Positions 1-5,841 of a stretch of 5,841 nt of DNA are shown here, piece after piece. Position numbers and translations under genes: made by a program. The first letter of the stretch is position 1. Every line of letters begins with the position of its first letter. This DNA is from Acetobacteraceae bacterium (lineage in GTDB: Bacteria; Pseudomonadota; Alphaproteobacteria; Acetobacterales; Acetobacteraceae), in the NCBI GenBank assembly GCA_947462945.1, contig CANHTE010000112.1:1-5841 (forward strand). The letters run 5' to 3'. Below the pieces are notes generated by a model. It did not search any database. It was not told the origin of the DNA and saw only the letters and a list, made by a program, of their open reading frames with translations.

Positions 1-4
1 AGCC

Positions 5-421
5 ATGACCGGAGTGCCCGATGTTTCGCCCACCGACAGCTGGGCCGCCCTGGAAAAGGACCCTCATGCCGTCCTCGTGGATGTGCGCACCGATGCCGAA
101 TGGAATTTCGTCGGCGTGCCGGACCTTTCGGGCATCGGCAAGCAGGTGGTGCTGATCCCCTGGCAGGTGTTTCCCGGCATGCAGGTGAACGGGCATTTCA
201 TCGAGCATTTGCGCAAGGCGGGAATCACCGCCGAAAGCCATGTCTTCTACATCTGCCGTTCCGGCGCCCGCAGCCTGGCGGCGGGCCAGGCCGCGCAGCA
301 GGCTGGCTTCCCGCATGCCTACAACGTGGCGGATGGCTTCGAGGGGCCGGTTGATGCGGAGGGCCATCGCGGCCATGTCGCCGGCTGGAAGGCCGATGAT
401 CTGCCCTGGCGGCAGCGCTGA
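5..421 (+). CDS. Single-domain rhodanese-like protein
   Basis: This 138-residue protein is a stand-alone rhodanese domain, a cytoplasmic fold that usually carries sulfane sulfur as a cysteine persulfide. Residues 23-29 (VLVDVRT) form the first conserved strand with the usual Asp and Arg. The active-site loop CRSGARS starts at Cys84, the predicted persulfide-forming residue, and a GFEG turn near residue 111 follows, as is common in these proteins. The length fits a complete domain with no second repeat. There is no signal peptide or membrane segment. Only four bases precede the ATG, so its ribosome-binding site cannot be judged and the true start could lie further upstream. The gene converges on the dioxygenase gene with a 25-base gap. 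The catalytic loop is intact, so sulfurtransferase activity is likely, but the physiological acceptor cannot be told from the sequence. Confidence 0.9.
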   Translation: MTGVPDVSPTDSWAALEKDPHAVLVDVRTDAEWNFVGVPDLSGIGKQVVLIPWQVFPGMQVNGHFIEHLRKAGITAESHVFYICRSGARSLAAGQAAQQAGFPHAYNVADGFEGPVDAEGHRGHVAGWKADDLPWRQR

Positions 422-462
422 ACCAGGCGGCCGGCGGCGGTCCCGTTCAGGCGCTGCCCGCC
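408..462. terminator. Imperfect hairpin across convergent gene ends (possible bidirectional terminator)
   Basis: GGC (408-410), GGCAGCG (411-417) and CTGAAC (418-423) pair with GTTCAG (445-450), CGCTGCC (452-458) and GCC (460-462). Sixteen base pairs form, interrupted only by single-base bulges at 451 and 459, around a 21-base loop. The rhodanese stop (419-421) lies in the left arm and the dioxygenase stop (447-449) in the right arm. The position suits a shared terminator for two convergent genes. No T-run follows on either strand, so it is not a canonical intrinsic terminator. It could instead block RNA decay, or be partly a by-product of high GC. Confidence 0.45.
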
Positions 463-1301
463 ACCGTGGTCCGAAACATCAGGCGCTGGTATTTTTCGTG
501 ATCAAACAGGCTCGCCGTGTGCAGGGTGCAGCGGTTGTCCCAGATCACCAGGTCGCCTTCGCGCCAGGCATGGCGATAGACGAAGCGTTCCTGCCCCGCA
601 TGTTCCATCAATTCCTCGATCAGCGCCCGGCTTTCCTCGGCGCCCATGCCTTCGATATGGCTGATCACCGCCGGGCAAAGGAACAGCGATTTCCGGCCTG
701 AGACGGGGTGGGTCCGAACCAGGGGATGCGCCACGGGCGGCCAGAGCTTGCGCCGGGCCTCATCCATCGGCGCACGGTCCGGCGTGTGGCGGCGATTCCA
801 TTCGGTCAGGGTGTAGAGGCAATGCACGCCGCGCAGCCCCTCGATGCGCGCGCGCGTCGCCTCGGGCAGGGTGGCGTAGGCGGAGACGGCGTCAAGGAAG
901 CAGGTCTCGCCCCCCTCCGGCGGGCAGATCGCGCCGTAAAACAACGAGGCGGTGCTGGGCACTTCGCGAAAGCTGCTATCGGCGTGCCATTGCTCCACCC
1001 CGCGCGCGAAATTCGCGGTGATGCCATCCGCCGCGTAATTGCCGACGCAGAAAATTTCGGGATGCGCCGGATGCACGGCGCTGGCCGCGGCGTGATGCTC
1101 CAGCGGCCCCATGCGCCGGCTGAAGGCCACCTGCGCCGCCGGGTCATTGGGCACATCACGGATCAGCAGCACATGGTGGCTGTGAAAGGCTGCGAGGAAG
1201 TCCTCGAAATCAGAGTCCGGCAGATCGCCCGCGATGCGCAGGCCGGTGAGCTCCGCGCCGAAGCTGGCGTCGAGGGGGCGGATGCCGAGTGTGGCGGTCA
1301 T
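447..1301 (-). CDS. TauD/TfdA-family Fe(II)/2-oxoglutarate-dependent dioxygenase
   Basis: The 284-residue product belongs to the TauD/TfdA family, whose members couple decarboxylation of 2-oxoglutarate to oxidation of a small substrate such as taurine, another sulfonate or an aryloxyacetate. The iron-binding facial triad is visible: His106 and Asp108 in the WHADSSF motif, and His261 in CTLHTAS. Arg273 and Arg277 after the distal His are the expected 2-oxoglutarate carboxylate ligands. WDNRCTLH before the distal His is typical. Length matches the family (about 280-300), there is no signal peptide, and the enzyme should be cytoplasmic. The ATG at 1301 was chosen because GGAG (1308-1311) lies six bases upstream and MTATLGIRPL matches how the family begins. 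The frame stays open up to an ATG at 1415, which would add 38 Pro/Ala/Arg-rich residues unlike the family. It lies 110 bases downstream of the pump gene on the same strand. The substrate cannot be assigned; tauD itself is not implied. Confidence 0.9.
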   Translation of the reverse strand: MTATLGIRPLDASFGAELTGLRIAGDLPDSDFEDFLAAFHSHHVLLIRDVPNDPAAQVAFSRRMGPLEHHAAASAVHPAHPEIFCVGNYAADGITANFARGVEQWHADSSFREVPSTASLFYGAICPPEGGETCFLDAVSAYATLPEATRARIEGLRGVHCLYTLTEWNRRHTPDRAPMDEARRKLWPPVAHPLVRTHPVSGRKSLFLCPAVISHIEGMGAEESRALIEELMEHAGQERFVYRHAWREGDLVIWDNRCTLHTASLFDHEKYQRLMFRTTVAGSA

Positions 1302-1307
1302 GACATT

Positions 1308-1311
1308 CTCC
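1308..1311 (-). promoter_or_regulatory. Shine-Dalgarno site fixing the dioxygenase start
   Basis: The minus strand reads GGAG, then six bases, then ATG at 1301. This is the best ribosome-binding site in the region and supports the short form of the dioxygenase over the 38-residue-longer form beginning at 1415. Confidence 0.6.
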
Positions 1312-1355
1312 GGGGCGAGGCTGCGGGCCGGATGACGGGCGGGCCGCGTCTTGCC

Positions 1356-1388
1356 GGCGGCTCGGGGCAGTATGGGCCACCAGCCGCC
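1356..1388. repeat. Inverted repeat in the pump-dioxygenase spacer
   Basis: GGCGGCT (1356-1362) is perfectly complementary to AGCCGCC (1382-1388), with a 19-base loop. It lies in the 110-base spacer between the pump stop and the dioxygenase start. No T-run follows on the minus strand, so a strong intrinsic terminator is unlikely. It could be an intercistronic RNA hairpin that protects or separates the two parts of a transcript, or an operator. In sequence this rich in G and C, a seven-base match can also arise by chance. Confidence 0.3.
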
Positions 1389-1396
1389 CGGTGCAA
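1369..1396 (-). promoter_or_regulatory. Weak promoter-like pair before the dioxygenase gene
   Basis: On the minus strand TTGCAC (1396-1391) and CATACT (1374-1369) are separated by 16 bases. They match the sigma-70 consensus hexamers at three and four of six positions. The first arm of the inverted repeat falls in the spacer and the second near the expected transcription start, an arrangement that would suit an operator. The match is weak and could be chance, so independent transcription of the dioxygenase is only a possibility. Confidence 0.2.
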
Positions 1397-1411
1397 AGAC
1401 GCCCGCGCCGC

Positions 1412-4400
1412 TCATTCGGCCGGCACCGCCTCCGGCCGCAGCGGCGCGGGCTGCTGGGCCGCAGGCTTCTTCCGCCAGGGCAGGGCGAGGGCATGCAGCG
1501 CCGGCACCAGCAACAGCGTGGCCAGCGTGGCCACGCTGAGGCCGCCGATCATCGCGATGGCCATCGGCCCCCAGAAAACGGACTGCGTGAGCGGGATGAA
1601 AGCCAGGATGGCAGCCAGCGCGGTCAGCACCACCGGCCGCGCGCGGCGCACCGTGCTGCCGATGATCGCCTCGCGAAGGTCAATGCCGGCTTCCAGATCC
1701 TGCTGGACCTGGTCCACCAGGATGAGGGTGTTGCGCATCACCATGCCCGCCAGCGCGATGACGCCCAGCAGTGCGACAAAGCCGAAGGGCGCGCCCATCA
1801 GCAGCAGCGCCCCCGCAGCACCTGGAATGCCGAGTGGTGCGGTGGCCATGACCAGCGCCATGCGGCCGAGGTTACGCAATTGCAGCATCAACAACGCCAT
1901 CATCACCGCGACCATGACGGGAAACAGCGCGAAAAGGCTCGCATTCGCCTTGGCCGATTGCTCGGTCGCCCCGCCCACCTCCAGCCGATAGCCGGGCGGC
2001 AGGCTGGCGATGAAGTTGGCCAGCGCCGGCATGGCGGCAGCCGTCACCTCCGGCGCCTGCAACCCCGGCTGGATATCGGCGCGCAGCGTGATGAAGGGCT
2101 CCCGGTTGCGGCGCCAGAGGATGGGTTCCTCCATCACCGGAATGAGGCGTGCCACCTGCGAGAGTGGCACTGGCCCGCCTGGCGTCGCCAGGGAAAGATC
2201 GCCCAGCCGGTCAAGGGCCGCGCGTTCCTCCGGCACGGCGCGCAGCCGCACCTCCACGCCCCGCGTGCCCTCGCGAATGGTGGTGGCGGTCACGCCCGAA
2301 AGCAGCGTGCCCATCGCGGTGGCGACGGCCTGGGGTGAAAGGCCCAGCTGCGCGATGCGCTCGCGGTCCAGATCGAGGCGCAGGGCAGGTGCAAGTTCGC
2401 TCCAGTCGGTTTGCACATTGCGCGTGCCGGTGACGCCACGCAGCAGTGGCACGCCATCATCGGCCAGGCGACGCAACTCCATCGGATCGGGGCCCAGGAT
2501 GCGAAACTGCACGGGGAAGGGGACGGGCGGGCCAAAATCGAGACGCGAGACGCGCACGCGCGCCTCCGGGAAAGCGCCGGCGTCATTCAGTGCGATCAGT
2601 CGTTCGCGGAGCCGCTCGCGGGCCGGCACGTCGCGGCTTTCGATGATGATCTTGGCGAAGGCCTCGTTCGGCAAATCGGGGTTCAGCGCCAGGAAGAAAC
2701 GCGGCGCACCGGCGCCCAGATAGGTGGTGAAATGCGCCACGTCGAAATCACCCAGCAGCGTTGCTTCGAAGCGGCGGGCCAGGTCATCGGTTGCGGCGAA
2801 GCTGGCGCCCTGGCGCAGATTGATGTCCACCAGGAGTTCCAGCCGCTGTGAGGCGGGAAAAAACTGCTTCTTCGTTTTGGCCATTCCCACCATGCCGGCG
2901 ACCAGCAGCGCCATCATCAGGAGCAGCAGCAGGATGCGATGATCGACGCACCATTCCACGCTCCGACGCAAGGCGCGGTACATCGGCGTATCCTGCGCAT
3001 CATGGCCGGCATCATGCGGCGCAGGTTTCAGCAGTTTCGCGCCCAGCCAGGGCGTGAAGGTGACGGCAACGATCCAGCTGGCGATCAAGGCTGCCCCCAC
3101 CACCCAGAAAATGCCCCCCGCATACTCGCCAGAGGTTGAGGCCGCGAAGCCCACCGGGATGAAGCCTGCCACCGTCACCAGCGTGCCGGTCAGCATGGGG
3201 CCGGCCGTGGTGGTCCAGGCGAAGCCGGCGGCGCGGGTCCGCTCCCACCCCTGCTCCAGCTTCACCGCCATGGCCTCGATCGCGATGATCGCATCATCCA
3301 CCAGCAGGCCCAGTGCCAGGATCAGCGCGCCGAGGGAGATGCGCTCCAGCTCCGTCCCGCGCCAGACCATGAAAAGAAACACGAAGCTGAGCGTCAACGG
3401 AACGGCGAGTGCCACGATGATGCCGGCGCGAAACCCGAGTGAAACAAAGGAGACAAGCAGCACCACGCCGAGCGCCGCCGCCAGCTTGATCAGGAATTCA
3501 TCCACGCTCTCCCGCACGATATGCGGCTGGTCGGCCACGGTATCCAGCGTCAGGCCCAGGGGCAATTGGCGGCGGATCACGGCAAGCTCCGCATTGAGGG
3601 CTGACCCCACCCGCAGGACATCCTGACCGGGCTTTTTTGTCAGCCCGATCAGCACGGCAGCTTCGCCGAGATGCCGGATGGCCCGCTCAGGCGGATCGGC
3701 CAAGCCGCGGGTGATGCGCGCGACATCGCCAAGGCGAAGGGTGCGACCCTCGGCGGAAAGCGGCAGGGCGGCCACGCTGTCCACCCCGTCCAGCCCCTCG
3801 GGCAGGCGCAGATGCACGCGGGTACTTCCGGTCTCGACCGTGCCGGCCGGCGTCACCGGATTGTGCCGCGCCAGAGCGTCCAGCACGGCTTGCGGCGTGA
3901 TGCCCAGCGTGGCCAGCCGTGCATGGCTGATCTCGACCTGGATGCGCTGTGGCTGCTCGCCGAACAGCGTCACCTTCTCGATCCCCGGAAGGCGGCGCAG
4001 CCGGTCGCGCAGGCGTTCGCCCTGGCGCACCAGCTCCGCATTATCGGCGCCGCGCACAGCGAGCACGGCGGAAAACACGTCTGAGTATTCGTCGTCAAAG
4101 AAGGGGCCCTGCACGCCCTGGGGCAGGTTCTGACGCATGTCGCCCACGCGCTTGCGCACCTGGTACCAGAGCGACGCCACGGCGTGGGGCGGCGTGTCAT
4201 CGCGCAGGTTCACGGTGATGGTGGAAACCCCGGGGCGCGAGAAGCTTTGCAGCACATCAAGCCAGGGGAGTTCCGTGAGCTTCGCCTCGATGCGATCGGC
4301 CACCTGGTTCTGCATCTCCTCGGCCGTCGCACCGGGCCAGGCGGCGGAGACGACCATCACCTTCAACGTGAAGGCCGGGTCCTCCGCGCGGCCGAGCTTG

Positions 4401-4522
4401 CTCCAGGCCCAGGCGCCGGCCAGCAGCAGCAGGATCATGGCGAAGAGGGTAAGCTGCCCCTGGCGGATTGCGCCTTCGGAGGGGTTGAAGCGGCTCATTG
4501 CATCCTGCCGGAAGCGGGTCAT
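1412..4522 (-). CDS. RND multidrug efflux permease, TriC-like (AcrB/AcrD/AcrF superfamily)
   Basis: This 1036-residue protein is the proton-driven inner-membrane pump of a tripartite efflux system, normal length for a hydrophobe/amphiphile RND pump. TM1 lies at about 23-42, a first periplasmic porter loop at 43-340, TM2-6 at about 343-496, TM7 at about 529-548, a second periplasmic loop at 550-860 and TM8-12 at about 863-1015: the duplicated RND plan. The proton relay is visible as Asp409-Asp410 in TM4 (GLLVDDAII) and Thr967 in TM11. The place of AcrB Lys940 in TM10 holds Arg930 (MVMRNTLILV). The N-terminus (LGRAEDPAF, AAWPGATAEEM, GVQGPFFDDE) resembles the TriC branch, as recalled rather than searched. 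The ATG at 4522 overlaps the adaptor stop as ATGA. The ATG at 4498 (1028 residues) has an AGGA four bases upstream, and its MSRFN start fits the family better, so either may be used. Substrates are probably hydrophobic or amphiphilic compounds, but this is not proven. Confidence 0.95.
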   Translation of the reverse strand: MTRFRQDAMSRFNPSEGAIRQGQLTLFAMILLLLAGAWAWSKLGRAEDPAFTLKVMVVSAAWPGATAEEMQNQVADRIEAKLTELPWLDVLQSFSRPGVSTITVNLRDDTPPHAVASLWYQVRKRVGDMRQNLPQGVQGPFFDDEYSDVFSAVLAVRGADNAELVRQGERLRDRLRRLPGIEKVTLFGEQPQRIQVEISHARLATLGITPQAVLDALARHNPVTPAGTVETGSTRVHLRLPEGLDGVDSVAALPLSAEGRTLRLGDVARITRGLADPPERAIRHLGEAAVLIGLTKKPGQDVLRVGSALNAELAVIRRQLPLGLTLDTVADQPHIVRESVDEFLIKLAAALGVVLLVSFVSLGFRAGIIVALAVPLTLSFVFLFMVWRGTELERISLGALILALGLLVDDAIIAIEAMAVKLEQGWERTRAAGFAWTTTAGPMLTGTLVTVAGFIPVGFAASTSGEYAGGIFWVVGAALIASWIVAVTFTPWLGAKLLKPAPHDAGHDAQDTPMYRALRRSVEWCVDHRILLLLLMMALLVAGMVGMAKTKKQFFPASQRLELLVDINLRQGASFAATDDLARRFEATLLGDFDVAHFTTYLGAGAPRFFLALNPDLPNEAFAKIIIESRDVPARERLRERLIALNDAGAFPEARVRVSRLDFGPPVPFPVQFRILGPDPMELRRLADDGVPLLRGVTGTRNVQTDWSELAPALRLDLDRERIAQLGLSPQAVATAMGTLLSGVTATTIREGTRGVEVRLRAVPEERAALDRLGDLSLATPGGPVPLSQVARLIPVMEEPILWRRNREPFITLRADIQPGLQAPEVTAAAMPALANFIASLPPGYRLEVGGATEQSAKANASLFALFPVMVAVMMALLMLQLRNLGRMALVMATAPLGIPGAAGALLLMGAPFGFVALLGVIALAGMVMRNTLILVDQVQQDLEAGIDLREAIIGSTVRRARPVVLTALAAILAFIPLTQSVFWGPMAIAMIGGLSVATLATLLLVPALHALALPWRKKPAAQQPAPLRPEAVPAE
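4496..4522 (-). promoter_or_regulatory. Overlapping stop/start and alternative start of the pump gene
   Basis: The adaptor TGA (4521-4519) overlaps the first in-frame pump ATG (4522-4520) as ATGA, the usual sign of translational coupling. Only a G-run lies upstream of that ATG as a possible ribosome-binding site. Eight codons later a second ATG (4498-4496) is preceded by AGGA (4506-4503) with a four-base spacer. Both lie within reach of a ribosome that has just terminated on the adaptor gene, so coupling holds with either start. Confidence 0.5.
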
Positions 4523-5595
4523 CGAATCGCCCCCGCGAGGCGCGCTTCCACCGGGCGCACGCGGCTATCGGGCGCCAAGAGCTGCGCACCCATGGCAATG
4601 ATCCGCGTGCCTTCGGGCAGGGCGGCCTGGATGGTGGCCATGCTTTCGGAAAGGGCCATCACGGTCACGGGCGCGGCCTCGATCCGCCCTTCCTCGCGCA
4701 GGAGCCAGACCATCGGGCCACGGCCCCGATCATGCAGCGCCGTGAGGGGGATGCGCGCGCTGGGCAATCCGCCCTGGGTACCCAGATGGATGGTGGCAGT
4801 CATGCCCAGCCGCGCCCAATCTGGAGCATCTGGCAGGGCGAAGCGCGCCGCATAGGTGCGCATGTTCGTGTCCGCCTGGGCTGCGACTTCGCGCAGACGC
4901 ACGGGCAGCGTCACATCCGGCCGTGCCCAGAAACGCGCCGTGGCCTGGCCGGGGGCCAGCGCGTTCTCCGGCAACTGCACCATCACCTCGCGCTCGGCGG
5001 GGTCGGCCAGGCGAAGCACGGGCGTGCCCTCCGCCACCACCTGCCCGGCCTCGGCCATGAGGGCGGTGACGCGGCCGGCGGAAGGCGCGCGCAGCTCCGC
5101 ATAATCCAAGCGGTTGCGCGCCAAATCCTGCTGGGCGCGTGCGGCGGCCAGGCGCTGGACGGCGGCGCGCGCCGTTGCCTCGCGCTGCTCATGGAAGGCG
5201 GCGGCAACATGCCCGGCCGAGACCAGCGCGCGGGAGCGGGCGGCGTCGTTCACCGCCTGGCTGGCGGTGGCTTCCGCCGAGAGGACATCGGCCTCGGCCG
5301 CCCGAAGAGCGAGGTTCAGGTCACGCGGATCAAGGCGAAAGAGGACTTGGCCCGTGGTGACTTCGGCGCCCAAATCCACCAGCCGTTCGGCGATTCTTCC
5401 GCCCGTGCGCAGCGCCACATCCGCCTCGCGCCGGGCGCGGAGAACACCCGTGAAGCTGGGGCCTGCATCGGCTGGTAAATGGCGGATTTCGGCAATTTGA
5501 ACAGGCTGGGGCGTATCGGGCGGCGGCGGCGCTTCGGTCCTCGCCTCGGGCAGGCAGGCGGTCAGCAGCAGCAGGGGCAGGGACGAGAGACGCAT
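4519..5595 (-). CDS. RND efflux periplasmic adaptor (membrane fusion protein), lipoprotein
   Basis: The 358-residue product is the periplasmic adaptor that bridges the RND pump and an outer-membrane channel. The N-terminus is a short lipoprotein signal: Arg2, a Leu-rich core and the lipobox LTAC, with Cys14 the predicted lipidated residue. A Pro-rich linker follows (about 23-31). The first half of the lipoyl domain lies at 48-90 (VALRTGGRIAERLVDLGAEV), an Ala-rich alpha-helical hairpin at about 91-165, and the second lipoyl half at 163-198 (YAELRAPSAGRVTAL). A beta-barrel (about 200-275) and a membrane-proximal domain (276-350) complete the standard order. The ATG at 5595 is chosen because it places the lipobox correctly and has GGAG seven bases upstream. 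A TTG at 5649 would add 18 residues in front of the signal and is less likely. The gene sits 64 bases downstream of the TetR-type gene and overlaps the pump gene. Only one adaptor is seen, whereas TriABC has two. Confidence 0.93.
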   Translation of the reverse strand: MRLSSLPLLLLTACLPEARTEAPPPPDTPQPVQIAEIRHLPADAGPSFTGVLRARREADVALRTGGRIAERLVDLGAEVTTGQVLFRLDPRDLNLALRAAEADVLSAEATASQAVNDAARSRALVSAGHVAAAFHEQREATARAAVQRLAAARAQQDLARNRLDYAELRAPSAGRVTALMAEAGQVVAEGTPVLRLADPAEREVMVQLPENALAPGQATARFWARPDVTLPVRLREVAAQADTNMRTYAARFALPDAPDWARLGMTATIHLGTQGGLPSARIPLTALHDRGRGPMVWLLREEGRIEAAPVTVMALSESMATIQAALPEGTRIIAMGAQLLAPDSRVRPVEARLAGAIR

Positions 5596-5600
5596 GGCAA

Positions 5601-5618
5601 GGCTCCGTGGATGGAGCC
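5601..5618 (-). promoter_or_regulatory. Perfect inverted repeat over the adaptor ribosome-binding site
   Basis: GGCTCC (5601-5606) and GGAGCC (5613-5618) form a perfect 6-bp inverted repeat with a 6-base loop. In the minus-strand transcript the right arm contains GGAG, the Shine-Dalgarno sequence, seven bases before the adaptor ATG at 5595. The RNA hairpin would therefore hide the ribosome-binding site. As DNA, the same palindrome could be an operator for the upstream TetR-type protein. The 64-base spacer (5596-5659) is clearly more AT-rich than the flanking genes, which suits a regulatory region, but I find no convincing -35/-10 pair in it. Confidence 0.4.
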
Positions 5619-5659
5619 ATTGTGACCATAAACTGACGAAAATCAACAATCATCATTAG

Positions 5660-5841
5660 TCAGATTTCCGCGATTCCTGCCAGCAGCAAATCCAGCGCCG
5701 CCTCCTGCTGCGCTCCCAACCCATCTGGCGTGTGGCCGCGCCCCAGGAAATCGGCCAGCAGGATGGGGTGCGTCCAGAGCATCAGGCAGTGCTTGAAGGT
5801 CATGGCCGTCGCGGCGGGATCGAGGGTGCGAAACTCGCCTG
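5660..5841 (-). CDS. TetR/AcrR-family transcriptional regulator (C-terminal part only)
   Basis: An open minus-strand frame enters at the window's right edge and ends at TGA (5662-5660), giving the last 59 residues. The segment contains EFRTLDPAATAMTF, then a helical stretch (KHCLMLWTHPILLADFLG), and ends in a Leu/Ala-rich helix (EAALDLLLAGIAEI). The pattern of a LDP-A-A segment followed by helices and a final helix ending just before the stop is that of the ligand-binding and dimer domain of TetR/AcrR repressors. The DNA-binding helix-turn-helix lies outside the window and was not seen, so the family call rests on this C-terminus and on position. The gene lies immediately upstream of the adaptor, on the same strand with a 64-base gap, so it is probably the first gene of the operon and represses it along with itself. 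The fragment has no start codon of its own because the gene is cut by the window edge, not broken. Confidence 0.7.
   Translation of the reverse strand, partial: GEFRTLDPAATAMTFKHCLMLWTHPILLADFLGRGHTPDGLGAQQEAALDLLLAGIAEI

Noticed and set aside
1302..1415. N-terminal extension of the dioxygenase from the ATG overlapping the pump stop
   Set aside because: The ATGA overlap is tempting, but the added 38 residues do not resemble the family and a proper GGAG site precedes the ATG at 1301.
708..2338. Long plus-strand open frames (708-1991 and 1391-2338) antisense to the dioxygenase and pump genes
   Set aside because: They are shadows of high-GC codon use. Their products are Arg/Ala/His-rich low-complexity sequence with no recognisable domain, while the opposite strand encodes well-conserved families.
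2857..2862. Second six-base homopolymer (A6 on plus, TTT TTT codons in the pump gene)
   Set aside because: It simply encodes Phe-Phe in frame, and the phase does not form a standard -1 slippery heptamer. The reading frame is intact on both sides, so it is not a sequencing frameshift.
4498..5478. A 326-residue plus-strand open frame antisense to the adaptor gene
   Set aside because: It has no domain or plausible protein composition, and it lies opposite a complete adaptor with all expected domains.
5330..5656. Minus-strand open frame starting with ATG three bases after the TetR-type stop
   Set aside because: Its start looks operon-like, but it runs out of frame through the adaptor's 5' half and gives Pro/Arg/Ala-rich sequence without a known fold.
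5632..5663. CTGAC/GTCAG inverted repeat around the TetR-type stop
   Set aside because: It has only five base pairs with a loop of over 20 bases and no T-run, so it is too weak to call as a terminator or operator.

Overview
The window is GC-rich, tightly packed bacterial chromosome, with strong G/C preference at third codon positions. It has no RNA genes, insertion sequences, CRISPR arrays or tandem repeats. An RND efflux pump with a lipoprotein adaptor means a Gram-negative envelope. The protein flavour and base composition suggest an alphaproteobacterium, perhaps Acetobacteraceae (Roseomonas-like). That placement is inference only.

Layout, left to right: (1) 5-421, plus strand: a small single-domain rhodanese. 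(2) 422-446: a 25-base gap between convergent genes. An imperfect hairpin (408-462) spans it and carries both genes' stop codons in its arms. (3) 447-1301, minus strand: a TauD/TfdA-family Fe(II)/2-oxoglutarate dioxygenase. (4) 1302-1411: a spacer with an inverted repeat and a weak promoter-like pair. (5) 1412-4522, minus: the inner-membrane RND efflux permease, of the TriC-like branch. (6) 4519-5595, minus: its periplasmic adaptor, a lipoprotein, whose stop codon overlaps the pump start as ATGA. (7) 5596-5659: an AT-rich spacer with a perfect 6-bp inverted repeat whose right arm holds the adaptor's Shine-Dalgarno sequence. (8) 5660-5841, minus: the C-terminal end of a TetR/AcrR-type repressor that runs off the window.

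On the minus strand the order of transcription is tetR, adaptor, pump, then possibly the dioxygenase. The first three form a familiar efflux operon in which a TetR-type sensor controls a tripartite pump. No outer-membrane channel gene is present, so the pump must use a TolC-like channel encoded elsewhere. The dioxygenase lies 110 bases downstream on the same strand. It could be read through from the pump, but nothing in the sequence proves a functional link. The rhodanese is transcribed towards this block and appears unrelated.

I see no clearly new multi-gene system. The points most worth checking are the hairpin over the adaptor's ribosome-binding site, the shared hairpin at the convergent gene ends, the Arg-for-Lys change in the pump's proton relay, and an in-phase A AAA AAG slippery heptamer inside the pump gene.
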